From NCBI RefSeq assembly GCF_030506255.1, contig NZ_CP113431.1:3669001-3733000 (forward strand): a stretch of 64,000 bases of DNA, read 5' to 3'. The translations under genes were made by a program, and so were the position numbers. This document shows positions 40,943 through 48,952 of this stretch, piece after piece. This DNA is from Nocardioides sp. Arc9.136 (GTDB lineage: Bacteria; Actinomycetota; Actinomycetes; Propionibacteriales; Nocardioidaceae). Below the pieces are notes generated by a model. It was not told the origin of the DNA. It did no database searches and saw only the letters and a list, made by a program, of their open reading frames with translations. Position 1 is the stretch's first letter. Each line of letters begins with the position of its first letter.

Positions 40943-42583
40943 ATGAACGACGGCCCCCTCATCGTCCAGTCCGACAAGACCCTGCTCCTCGAGATCGACC
41001 ACGAGCGCGCGGCCGACTGCCGCAAGGCGATCGCGCCGTTCGCCGAGCTCGAGCGCTCCCCCGAGCACGTGCACACCTACCGGCTCACGCCGCTGGGGCT
41101 GTGGAACGCCCGCGCCGCCGGCCACGACGCCGAGCAGGTCGTCGACACGCTGCTGGAGTACAGCCGCTACGCCGTCCCGCACGCGCTGCTCGTCGACGTG
41201 GCCGAGACGATGGCCCGCTACGGCCGGCTGCGACTGGAGAAGCACCCCACCCACGGGCTGGTGCTCTCCTCGACCGACCGGCCGGTGCTCGAGGAGGTGC
41301 TGCGGGCCAAGAAGGTGCAGGGCATGATCGGCGCCCGCATCGACGACGACTCCGTGGTCGTGCACGCCTCCGAGCGGGGCAACCTCAAGCAGGCGCTGCT
41401 GAAGATCGGCTGGCCCGCCGAGGACTTCGCGGGGTACGTCGACGGCGAGGCCCACCCGATCGAGCTCGACGAGTCCGGGTGGCAGCTGCGCGACTACCAG
41501 CGCGACGCGGCCGAGTCCTTCTGGCACGGCGGGTCCGGCGTCGTCGTGCTGCCCTGCGGGGCGGGCAAGACGCTCGTCGGCGCCTCCGCGATGGCCCACG
41601 CCAAAGCGACCACGCTGATCCTGGTCACCAACACGGTCTCGGCGCGGCAGTGGAAGGACGAGCTGGTGCGCCGTACCTCCCTGACCGAGGACGAGATCGG
41701 CGAGTACTCCGGGTCGGTCAAGGAGGTCCGTCCGGTCACCATCGCGACGTACCAGGTCCTGACCACCAAGCGGAAGGGCGTCTACCCCCACCTCGAGCTG
41801 CTCGACGCCCGCGACTGGGGCCTCGTCGTCTACGACGAGGTGCACCTGCTGCCGGCGCCGATCTTCCGGATGACCGCGAACCTGCAGGCGCGCCGCCGGA
41901 TCGGGCTGACCGCCACGCTGGTGCGCGAGGACGGCCGCGAGGGCGACGTGTTCTCCCTCATCGGCCCCAAGCGGTACGACGCGCCGTGGAAGGACATCGA
42001 GGCCCAGGGCTGGATCGCCCCGGCCGACTGCGTCGAGGTCCGCGTGACGCTGCCGACCGACGAGCGGCTGGTGTACGCCGTCGCCGAGCCCGAGGAGCGC
42101 TACCGGCTCGCCTCGTGCACCGCCGAGAAGACCCGCGTCGTGCGGGACATCGTCGCCTCGCACCCGGGGCAGCCGACGCTGGTGATCGGGCAGTACATCG
42201 AGCAGCTCGACGAGCTCGCCGCCTCCCTCGACGCCCCCGTCATCAAGGGCGACACCCCGGTCAAGGAGCGCCAGCGGCTCTTCGAGGCGTTCCGCTCCGG
42301 GGAGGTCGGGCTGCTGGTGGTCTCGAAGGTCGCGAACTTCTCCATCGACCTGCCCTCGGCCGAGGTCGCCATCCAGGTCTCCGGCTCCTACGGCTCCCGC
42401 CAGGAGGAGGCCCAGCGCCTCGGCCGGCTGCTGCGGCCGAAGTCCGAGGGCAAGACCGCGCACTTCTACACGATCGTCTCCCGCGACACCGTCGACGCCG
42501 ACTTCGCCGCCAACCGGCAGCGGTTCCTCGCCGAGCAGGGGTACGCCTACCGGATCGTCGACGCCGAGGACCTGCCGGCCTGA
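40943..42583 (+). CDS. XPB-type DNA helicase (superfamily 2)
   Basis: 3'-5' DNA helicase like archaeal and eukaryotic XPB; in actinobacteria it is linked to nucleotide-excision repair. The 546-aa protein has an N-terminal damage-recognition-like domain (about 1-190), Walker A PCGAGKTLVGA, motif II DEVH (VVYDEVHLLPAP), the RED motif (LVREDGREGD), the HYIE-type motif GQYIEQLDEL and the C-terminal RecA domain with QRLGRLLRP (motif VI). It is 7 nt after the CGNR gene. Confidence 0.93.
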   Translation: MNDGPLIVQSDKTLLLEIDHERAADCRKAIAPFAELERSPEHVHTYRLTPLGLWNARAAGHDAEQVVDTLLEYSRYAVPHALLVDVAETMARYGRLRLEKHPTHGLVLSSTDRPVLEEVLRAKKVQGMIGARIDDDSVVVHASERGNLKQALLKIGWPAEDFAGYVDGEAHPIELDESGWQLRDYQRDAAESFWHGGSGVVVLPCGAGKTLVGASAMAHAKATTLILVTNTVSARQWKDELVRRTSLTEDEIGEYSGSVKEVRPVTIATYQVLTTKRKGVYPHLELLDARDWGLVVYDEVHLLPAPIFRMTANLQARRRIGLTATLVREDGREGDVFSLIGPKRYDAPWKDIEAQGWIAPADCVEVRVTLPTDERLVYAVAEPEERYRLASCTAEKTRVVRDIVASHPGQPTLVIGQYIEQLDELAASLDAPVIKGDTPVKERQRLFEAFRSGEVGLLVVSKVANFSIDLPSAEVAIQVSGSYGSRQEEAQRLGRLLRPKSEGKTAHFYTIVSRDTVDADFAANRQRFLAEQGYAYRIVDAEDLPA

Positions 42584-42696
42584 CGCCGTCGCACCCTGGG
42601 GGTGGCGTGGTCCGATCGGGTGGTCAAGTGCGCCAGGAGCACGGTTGTGTCCCGATGCGCACTCATTGACGCCGGCAACCTTTTACCTTCGGCGTC

Positions 42697-42966
42697 ATGA
42701 AGATCCGCACCCTGCTCGCGACCTCCGTCGTCGCCGCCGTCACCCTCGTGGGCGGCCCCTCCGTCGCCGCGCCGGCCCCCGTCGGCGACGGCGCGGTCTC
42801 CGTCGTCGTCGCCAAGAAGCCCTGCACCAAGACCTCCAGCGGGACCTGCATCAAGGGCGGCCAGTTCTGCCCTCAGGCCAGCTACGGCAAGAGCGGCTGG
42901 GACGCCGCCGGCAGGCGCTGGGTCTGCAAGGGCGACAAGGTGCACCCGCACTGGCTGAAGCCCTGA
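42697..42966 (+). CDS. Small secreted four-cysteine protein
   Basis: Exported protein of unknown function. The 89-aa product has a signal peptide (MKIRTLLATSVVAAVTLVGG, cleavage near VAA-PAP) and a basic mature part with four cysteines (PCTKTSSGTCIKGGQFCPQ and RRWVCKGDKVHPHWLKP) that could form two disulfides. ATG at 42697 has TACCTT ending 7 nt upstream, predicting a leaderless mRNA. It is a lone transcription unit, followed by a long hairpin. Confidence 0.8.
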   Translation: MKIRTLLATSVVAAVTLVGGPSVAAPAPVGDGAVSVVVAKKPCTKTSSGTCIKGGQFCPQASYGKSGWDAAGRRWVCKGDKVHPHWLKP

Positions 42967-43084
42967 CCGTCGCGTCGGCCACCCGCCGGACGCCTGGCCC
43001 CTGTGGTCCTGGGGCGCGTGGGGCGTCTGGGGGCAAGTGGGACCACTGGCCGCGCTTTTCTCACGCTTCGCGGCCGTTGCAACA

Positions 43085-43136
43085 GCAGGGAAGCGTCAAC
43101 ATCCCAGGTTCACTTGGGATGTTGATGCTTCCCTGC
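43085..43136. terminator. Long near-perfect hairpin (22-bp arms)
   Basis: Arms 43085-43106 and 43115-43136 pair at 21 of 22 positions plus one G-T, with an 8-nt loop that can close two more pairs around TTCA. It lies 119 nt after the small secreted gene and 94 nt before the phosphoglycerate dehydrogenase gene. The arms are less GC-rich than the surroundings (contain TCAACATCCC), which hints at an imported or repeated palindrome rather than a simple terminator. Confidence 0.7.
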
Positions 43137-43230
43137 CTCCTCGACCACACACCCCCACACGGTCCCCGCGCCGTCTCACCACCCCGCGGCGAATCGGAGG
43201 TCGGGGTCGGACGGTCCTAGGGTCGTGACC

Positions 43231-44430
43231 GTGAAGGCACTGCTGCTGGAGAACATCCACCAGGTGGCCGTCGAGTCGCTCGAGGCCAAGGGGTACGAGG
43301 TCGAGCTGCTGAGCCGCTCCCTCTCCGAGGACGAGCTGGTCGAGGCGCTCGCCGGCGTCTCGCTGCTCGGCATCCGCTCCAACACGAACGTTACGGCGAA
43401 GGTGCTGGCCAACGCGCCCGAGCTGCTGGCGATCGGCTGCTTCTGCATCGGCACCAACCAGGTCGACCTGCCGGCGGCGACCGAGCGCGGGGTGGCGGTG
43501 TTCAACGCGCCGTACTCCAACACGCGCAGCGTCGTGGAGTTGGTCATCGGCGAGATCATCGCGCTGGCCCGCCGGCTGCCGGAGAAGATCGAGAAGATGC
43601 ACGCCGGCGTGTGGGACAAGTCGGCCAAGGGCAGCCACGAGGTGCGGGGGCGGACCCTGGGCATCGTGGGGTACGGCAACATCGGCACGCAGCTGTCGAC
43701 CGTCGCCGAGGCCCTCGGCATGCGGGTCGTCTTCTTCGACACCGCCGACCGGCCCGCGCACGGCAACGCCCGGCGGATGTCGACCCTCGACGAGCTGCTC
43801 GCGATCTCCGACGTGGTGAGCCTGCACATCGACGGGCGCCCCGGCAACGCCGGCCTCTTCGGGCACGAGCAGTTCTCGAAGATGAAGCCGCGGGCGATGT
43901 TCGTCAACGCCGCGCGCGGGATGGTCGTCGACACCGAGTCGCTGCGCGAGCACATCCTCGCGGGCCACATCGCCGGTGCCGCGCTCGACGTGTTCCCGGT
44001 CGAGCCCAAGGCGCAGGGCGACCCGTTCGAGTCGCCGCTGCGGGGCCTGGACAACGTCATCCTCACCCCGCACGTGGGCGGCTCGACGCAGGAGGCGCAG
44101 GAGGAGATCGGCTGGTTCGTCTCGGGCAAGCTCGCGTCGTTCGCCCAGCACGGCAGCACCGCGCTGTCGGTGAACCTCCCCGCCGTCAACGTCCCGGTGC
44201 TCGGCTCCGGCCACCGCCTCGGCTTCCTGCACCGCAACGTGCCCGGCGTCCTGGCCCGGCTCAACGAGATGCTCGCCGAGCAGGGCGACAACGTGCTGGG
44301 CCAGCAGCTGGCCACGCGCGGGGAGCTGGGGTACGTCGTCACCGACGCCGCCGCACCGGTCTCCGACGGCTCGCTGGAGCAGCTCGTGGCCTCCGAGAAC
44401 GGGCTCTGGGTCCGCACCTGGCAGGCCTAG
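43231..44430 (+). CDS. serA: D-3-phosphoglycerate dehydrogenase
   Basis: First step of serine synthesis: oxidises 3-phosphoglycerate with NAD+. The 399-aa protein has the Rossmann motif GIVGYGNIGTQLS, the catalytic Arg (NAARGMVVD), Glu (DVFPVEP) and His (LTPHVGGST), and a single C-terminal ACT domain (NVPGVLARLNEMLAEQGDNV), so it is the short E. coli-like form, not the mycobacterial form with an ASB domain. GTG at 43231 is chosen because TAGGGT ends 7 nt before it. A GTG two codons earlier (43225) is possible. Confidence 0.92.
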   Translation: MKALLLENIHQVAVESLEAKGYEVELLSRSLSEDELVEALAGVSLLGIRSNTNVTAKVLANAPELLAIGCFCIGTNQVDLPAATERGVAVFNAPYSNTRSVVELVIGEIIALARRLPEKIEKMHAGVWDKSAKGSHEVRGRTLGIVGYGNIGTQLSTVAEALGMRVVFFDTADRPAHGNARRMSTLDELLAISDVVSLHIDGRPGNAGLFGHEQFSKMKPRAMFVNAARGMVVDTESLREHILAGHIAGAALDVFPVEPKAQGDPFESPLRGLDNVILTPHVGGSTQEAQEEIGWFVSGKLASFAQHGSTALSVNLPAVNVPVLGSGHRLGFLHRNVPGVLARLNEMLAEQGDNVLGQQLATRGELGYVVTDAAAPVSDGSLEQLVASENGLWVRTWQA

Positions 44431-44461
44431 CCGCGGCCCGTTCGGTGCGGCCGGGGTCCGG

Positions 44462-45433
44462 CTAGGGCGTTCCGACCGCCTCGCGCGGGAGCGGCCCCAC
44501 GTCGCCGACCCGCCCGGGGGCCACGGCGGCGTGCCGCTGCCCGGGCCCGGGCCCGTTGCGGGCCGCGAGCGCGTCGGCCACCAGGCCGGTCACGGCGGCG
44601 TACACGCCCTTGTGCAGCAGGTCCACGGCCAGCTCGCCGCGGGGCCAGGTCTGCGGGGGCGCCCCGACGCCGGTGGCGTTCTCGAGCACCTGGTCGGTGG
44701 TCAGCCGGATGACCGCGAACTTCGCCGAGGCCACGGGCCCGCGGAGACCGGCGTGGGCCATGACCGAGCGGACGACGCCGACGAGGGCGGCCTGGCCGTG
44801 GTGCATCGCCCAGTTGGTGGCGACCGCGCGGCCCCCGGCCTGCTCGGGCAGCGCGGTGAGCCGCTCGAGCACGCGTGCGGGCACGTAGGAGTCCGGGCGG
44901 CCGGTCAGCCGCTGCTCTAGCTTCTCGCCCAGGGTCATCACCGCGACCCCGACGGCCCCGGCCAGCAGTCCCTCACCCACGACGCGTCGGATCATGCCGG
45001 GGGCGGTACCCGACCGGGCTGCGGGGAGACCCTCGCGCGGGTCCACGTGGAGCCAGGCCTGGAACCCACCGGCGAGGTCGGTGGCGTTCACCAGGCCGAG
45101 ACGCTGCAGGGTGCGCGCGGCGAGGCTGGAGCTGTAGCCCTCGTTGCACACCACGACCACCCGGCGCTCGGGGTCGTGGTCGATGCCGGGGAGGCGGTGC
45201 GCACAGCCGGGGTCCAGCCGCCACTCCAGGACGTTGCGGTCGACGACGACCGCGCCGGGCAGCTCGCCGTCGCGCTCGCGCTGCTCGACCGGACGGGTGT
45301 CGACGACGAGGGCGCCGGCGGCCACGGCCGCTGGGAGGTCCTCCGGCCGGACCCGGTCGAGACCGCGTCGGCACTCCTCCAGCAGCCGGTCGATCGCCGC
45401 CGGCGGACCCTCGTCGTACCCGTCCACCACCAC
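44462..45433 (-). CDS. Rhodanese domain fused to a membrane-associated domain
   Basis: Possible thiosulfate/sulfur transferase. The N-terminal part (about 25-135) is a rhodanese domain with the catalytic loop CNEGYSSSLAA (Cys present), VDTRPVEQRERDGELPGA and LAGGFQAWL. The C-terminal part (about 150-300; MIRRVVGEGLLAGAVGVAVM) resembles a separate actinobacterial protein with one or two hydrophobic segments, and an in-frame ATG at its start suggests a gene fusion. Total 323 aa. It starts 9 nt after the aldo/keto reductase. Confidence 0.8.
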   Translation of the reverse strand: MVVDGYDEGPPAAIDRLLEECRRGLDRVRPEDLPAAVAAGALVVDTRPVEQRERDGELPGAVVVDRNVLEWRLDPGCAHRLPGIDHDPERRVVVVCNEGYSSSLAARTLQRLGLVNATDLAGGFQAWLHVDPREGLPAARSGTAPGMIRRVVGEGLLAGAVGVAVMTLGEKLEQRLTGRPDSYVPARVLERLTALPEQAGGRAVATNWAMHHGQAALVGVVRSVMAHAGLRGPVASAKFAVIRLTTDQVLENATGVGAPPQTWPRGELAVDLLHKGVYAAVTGLVADALAARNGPGPGQRHAAVAPGRVGDVGPLPREAVGTP

Positions 45434-45442
45434 AGGGACGTC

Positions 45443-46327
45443 TTAGTCGGCGTTCAGCCGGGAGAGCTCGTCGTCGGTGAGCTCGAGCTCGGCGGCCGCG
45501 GCGCTGTCGGTGATCGACTGCGGCCGCTTCGCGCCGGGGATCGGGATGACGACCGGCGACTGGGCGAGCTCCCAGGCCAGGGCCACCTGCTGGGCGCTGA
45601 CACCGCGGGCGTCGGCGACCTCCTTGAACGCCGGGTGCTTCTCGGCCAGCGACTTGGCGTCGCCCAGGCCGCCGAGCGGGCTCCAGGGGAGGAACGCCAG
45701 GCCGAGCTCCTCGCACACGTCGATCTCGGGGCGGCTGGAGCGGAACGCCGGGGAGAACTGGTTCTGCACGCTCACCAGCGCACCGCCGAGCACCTGGTGC
45801 GCGGCACGGATCTGGTCGGGGTCGGCGTTCGAGAGGCCGACCATCCGCACCTTCCCGCTGTCGGCGATCTCCTTGAGCGTCCCGATGACCTCGTCGTACG
45901 GCACCGCCGGGTCGGGCCGGTGGTGCTGCCACAGCGCGATCTGCTCGACCCCGAGCCGCTGGAGGCTGGCGTCGACCGCCTGCCGGAGGTGCTCGGGGGA
46001 GCTGTCGGTGTCCCAGCCGCCGCCCTCGGTGCGGACGTGCCCGCCCTTGGTGGCGAGCAGGACCTGGCTGCGCACGCCGAGCTCGTCGAGCAGGCCGGCG
46101 ACCAGCCGCTCGTTGGCGCCCTGGGCGTCCGCGCCCTTCTCCTCGCCCGGCCCGTAGGCGTCGGCGGTGTCGAAGAGCGTGACGCCCGCGTCGAGCGCCG
46201 CCCGCACGGTGTCGGCGAGCTGCTCGCGCGGCTGGCTCCCGGACTGGTCGAAGGTCATCAGCCCGAGGCCGATGGCCCCGACCTGCACCTGGCCGACGTG
46301 GTCGTTGCCGATCGCTCGTGTCCTCAC
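45443..46327 (-). CDS. Aldo/keto reductase
   Basis: NADPH-dependent reductase of the AKR superfamily (YhdN/IolS-like). The 294-aa TIM-barrel protein has the catalytic Asp/Tyr (LFDTADAYGPGEE), Lys (LLATKGG) and His (LWQHHRPDPA), the NADP-binding IPGAKRPQSI motif and a conserved VGLSNADPDQI loop. GTG at 46327 (MRTRAIGNDHVGQVQVGAIG) is favoured over a TTG at 46336. Substrate unknown. It is divergent from rtcB. Confidence 0.9.
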   Translation of the reverse strand: MRTRAIGNDHVGQVQVGAIGLGLMTFDQSGSQPREQLADTVRAALDAGVTLFDTADAYGPGEEKGADAQGANERLVAGLLDELGVRSQVLLATKGGHVRTEGGGWDTDSSPEHLRQAVDASLQRLGVEQIALWQHHRPDPAVPYDEVIGTLKEIADSGKVRMVGLSNADPDQIRAAHQVLGGALVSVQNQFSPAFRSSRPEIDVCEELGLAFLPWSPLGGLGDAKSLAEKHPAFKEVADARGVSAQQVALAWELAQSPVVIPIPGAKRPQSITDSAAAAELELTDDELSRLNAD

Positions 46328-46401
46328 CGCGCCCAAGTGCCCCGTGGGGACGGTGGTGAAACGGGGGTCACGACGCGGACCGCGCGGGGTACGGGCACCG
46401 G

Positions 46402-47571
46402 GTGGAACGGATCTCCCCCACCCTGCTCAGCTGGGCGTCGGTGCTCGAGGAGGGCACGCGCGCCCAGGCCGTCACGACCGCGTCCATGCCGTTCATCCAT
46501 CCGCACGTCGCCCTGATGCCCGACGCCCACCTCGGGCTCGGCGCCACCGTGGGGTCGGTCATCCCGACCAAGGGCGCGATCATCCCGGCCGCCGTCGGCG
46601 TCGACATCGGCTGCGGGATGATCGCCGTCCGCACCCAGCACTCCGCGGACGACCTGCCCGCCGACCGGCGGCGGTTGCGCGAGGCGGTCGAGCGGGCGGT
46701 CCCGCTCTCGGCCGGGGCCCGCAACGACGCGGTCACCCGGGACCACACCCGCGACCGGCTCGCGGTGCTGCGGCGGGAGGCCGAGGGGATCGGCCTGGAC
46801 CCGGCGTCCTACGCGAAGCACTGGGAGCTGCAGCTGGGCACCCTGGGGTCCGGCAACCACTTCATCGAGGTCAGCCTCGACGAGGAGGACCGGGTCTGGC
46901 TCTTCCTGCACTCCGGCTCCCGCGGCGTCGGCAACAAGATCGCGCAGAAGCACGTCGCGGTCGCCCGCCAGCGGTGCGAGCGCGAGGGCGTCGAGCTCCC
47001 CGACCGGGACCTCGCCTGGCTCGCCGAGGGGACCCCGGCGTTCGACGCCTACATCCGCGAGATGCAGTGGGCCCAGCACTACGCGCTGCTCAACCGCGAG
47101 GAGATGATGGACCGCTTCGTCACCGAGGTGGAGCGGTGGACCGGGGTGCCGGTGCAGCGGGTCGAGGAGATCAACTGCCACCACAACTACACCGAGCCCG
47201 AGCACCACTTCGGCGAGGACGTGTGGCTCTCCCGCAAGGGGGCGACCAACGCCGAGGCCGGCCGCCCCGGCCTCATCCCCGGCTCGATGGGCACGGCGTC
47301 GTACGTCGTCGTCGGCCGGGGCGACCCCGACTCGCTCCGCTCCGCCCCGCACGGGGCCGGTCGCAACTACTCCCGCACCCGGGCCCGCAAGACCTTCACC
47401 CGCGACGACCTGCGCACGGCGATGGCCGGCATCGAGTACCGCGACACCGACGCGTTCATCGACGAGATCCCCGCGGCGTACAAGGACATCGACGTCGTCA
47501 TGGCCGACGCCGCCGACCTGGTGGAGGTGCGCCACACGCTGCGGCAGGTGGTCAACGTCAAGGGCGACTGA
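46402..47571 (+). CDS. rtcB: RtcB-type tRNA-splicing/RNA-repair ligase
   Basis: Joins 2',3'-cyclic phosphate or 3'-phosphate RNA ends to 5'-OH ends using GTP and Mn2+. The 389-aa protein has the family motifs MPDAHLGLGATVGSVIPTKG, GVDIGCGM, GSGNHFIEV, EINCHHNYTEPE, LSRKGAT, GSMGTASYVV and the GMP-accepting His in APHGAGRN. It is the short form. GTG at 46402 is used (a TACGGG lies 6 nt upstream). The usual partner RtcA or RtcR is not seen here. Confidence 0.93.
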   Translation: MERISPTLLSWASVLEEGTRAQAVTTASMPFIHPHVALMPDAHLGLGATVGSVIPTKGAIIPAAVGVDIGCGMIAVRTQHSADDLPADRRRLREAVERAVPLSAGARNDAVTRDHTRDRLAVLRREAEGIGLDPASYAKHWELQLGTLGSGNHFIEVSLDEEDRVWLFLHSGSRGVGNKIAQKHVAVARQRCEREGVELPDRDLAWLAEGTPAFDAYIREMQWAQHYALLNREEMMDRFVTEVERWTGVPVQRVEEINCHHNYTEPEHHFGEDVWLSRKGATNAEAGRPGLIPGSMGTASYVVVGRGDPDSLRSAPHGAGRNYSRTRARKTFTRDDLRTAMAGIEYRDTDAFIDEIPAAYKDIDVVMADAADLVEVRHTLRQVVNVKGD

Positions 47572-47628
47572 CCCGGCCGCGGTCCGCGGCCGGGGCCGGC
47601 TCAGGACGGCGCGCTCAGGACGGCGGGC

Positions 47629-48384
47629 TCAGAACGGCGTGGCCGTCGACAGCTCGGTGCCGTCGGCGTCGTACGCCGTCGCACGCACGTCGGCCAGCTC
47701 CGGCGACGTGAGCCCGTCGGGCAGCCAGAACATCGCCACTCCCCCGCCCACCGCGGCGTCCAGGACCTGCCCGTCCACGTCCACCGTGACCTGCTCGACG
47801 CCGGGCCCGACGCGGAGCGCACCGGCGACGTCGCGGGCCGGCGCGTCCGGGTCGTCGGAGGCGGCGGTCAGGCCGATCAGCCCGACGTCCGCACCGGGCC
47901 GCAGGCCGTCCCAGCGGCCGACGACCGCGCTGCGCAGCCGGGTCCCGCGCCGGGCCTCCTCCCGGAGCGTGCAGAGGGCGTAGCTCCCTCCGGCCCGGTA
48001 CACCGCGACGGTCTGCCCCCCGCGGGTGTCGGCCGCCACCGGGTCCGCGCCGGGCGCCAGGTCGGCGCCGAGGTCGCGCACGTGCCGGGCGCACTCCCGC
48101 CCGGTCTCGCCGGCTTCCGGGGCCGGCAGGTTCACCATCGCCGGTCCCCACGCGGCCCGGGCCTCCGGCACCAGCGGCGAGCTGCCCGGCGGCGCCATCA
48201 CCGACGTACCCAGCACGCCCACCGCGCCGACGGCGGCCGCGGCCACCACACCGCCGGCGACGGCCCGGCGGCGACGCCGGCCGAGCCGGTCGCCCCGGGC
48301 GAGGATGCTCTCGACCGGTGTCTCCATGGTCAGGTGCGACGTCTGCGCCCGCAGCTCGCCCCGCACGTCCCTGCTCGTGTCCAT
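47629..48384 (-). CDS. Single-pass membrane protein, probable partner of the upstream sigma factor
   Basis: Unrecognised protein. The 251-aa sequence has a short N-terminal cytoplasmic part with RRRRRAVAGG, one membrane segment (GVVAAAAVGAVGVLGTSVMA) and a large extracytoplasmic domain with two cysteines (RECARHVRD and ALCTLREEA). Its ATG overlaps the sigma-factor stop by one base. Position and topology are like an anti-sigma factor, but no ZAS cysteine/histidine motif is visible, so that role is an inference. Confidence 0.6.
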   Translation of the reverse strand: MDTSRDVRGELRAQTSHLTMETPVESILARGDRLGRRRRRAVAGGVVAAAAVGAVGVLGTSVMAPPGSSPLVPEARAAWGPAMVNLPAPEAGETGRECARHVRDLGADLAPGADPVAADTRGGQTVAVYRAGGSYALCTLREEARRGTRLRSAVVGRWDGLRPGADVGLIGLTAASDDPDAPARDVAGALRVGPGVEQVTVDVDGQVLDAAVGGGVAMFWLPDGLTSPELADVRATAYDADGTELSTATPF

Positions 48385-48860
48385 CAGTGGCTCCTCTCGG
48401 GTTGGTGGAGGTGTGAGCGGAGCGTCGCCAGCGCCCGGTGGAGCTGGGAGGCCACCGTCCCCGGCGCGATGCCGAGCCGGGCGGCGGTCTGCGCGGTGTC
48501 GAGGTCGAGCAGGTAGCGCAGGACCACCACCTCGCGCTGCCGGGGCGGCAGGAGCCGCAGGGCCGCGACCAGGTCGGCGCGGTGGTCCTCCCCGGTCGGG
48601 GTGGCGTCGGTCGGCACGGCCGCCGGCGACTCCCGGCGCCGCTTGCGCCACCAGGAGATGTTGGCGTTCACCGCGGTCCGCACGACCCAGGCCTCGGGCG
48701 CCTCGAGGGTCCGCACCTTCGCCCAGCGCGACCAGGCCCGGGCGAACGCCTCGGCGAGCGCCTCCTCCGCCTCCTCGGGGCGCATCCCGGTCCCGACCAC
48801 GGCCCGCAGGCAGCGGTCCTTGCTGGCCCGGTAGAACTCGCTGAACTCGACGCTGCTCAC
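48384..48860 (-). CDS. ECF-type RNA polymerase sigma factor (SigE family)
   Basis: Alternative sigma factor of the extracytoplasmic-function type. The 158-aa protein has region 2 (EFYRASKDRCLRAVVGTG, then EEALAEAFARAWSRW and VRTLEAPEAWVVRTAVN) and region 4 with HTH LDTAQTAARLGIAPGTVASQ. GTG at 48860 gives MSSVEFSEFYRASKDR. It is followed by a single-pass membrane protein and diverges (92 bp) from the MpaB-like gene. Signal unknown. Confidence 0.88.
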   Translation of the reverse strand: MSSVEFSEFYRASKDRCLRAVVGTGMRPEEAEEALAEAFARAWSRWAKVRTLEAPEAWVVRTAVNANISWWRKRRRESPAAVPTDATPTGEDHRADLVAALRLLPPRQREVVVLRYLLDLDTAQTAARLGIAPGTVASQLHRALATLRSHLHQPERSH

Positions 48861-48952
48861 ACCTGGGTGACGCGCGGGAGGCCGGATCGCTTGCACGCGT
48901 GCTGCCCCTTTCTCGCGGGCGACGTGAGGGTCCGGACCGTACGCTCGGAGAG

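Noticed and set aside
38113..41076. Upstream extension of the PP2C frame across 38113-41076
   Set aside because: The extra residues have no family match and overlap three plus-strand genes; only the last 273 codons are PP2C.
42666..42689. TTGACG as a -35 for the small secreted gene
   Set aside because: The gap to TACCTT is only 12 nt, too short for a sigma-70-type promoter; the -10 box alone is kept as the leaderless signal.
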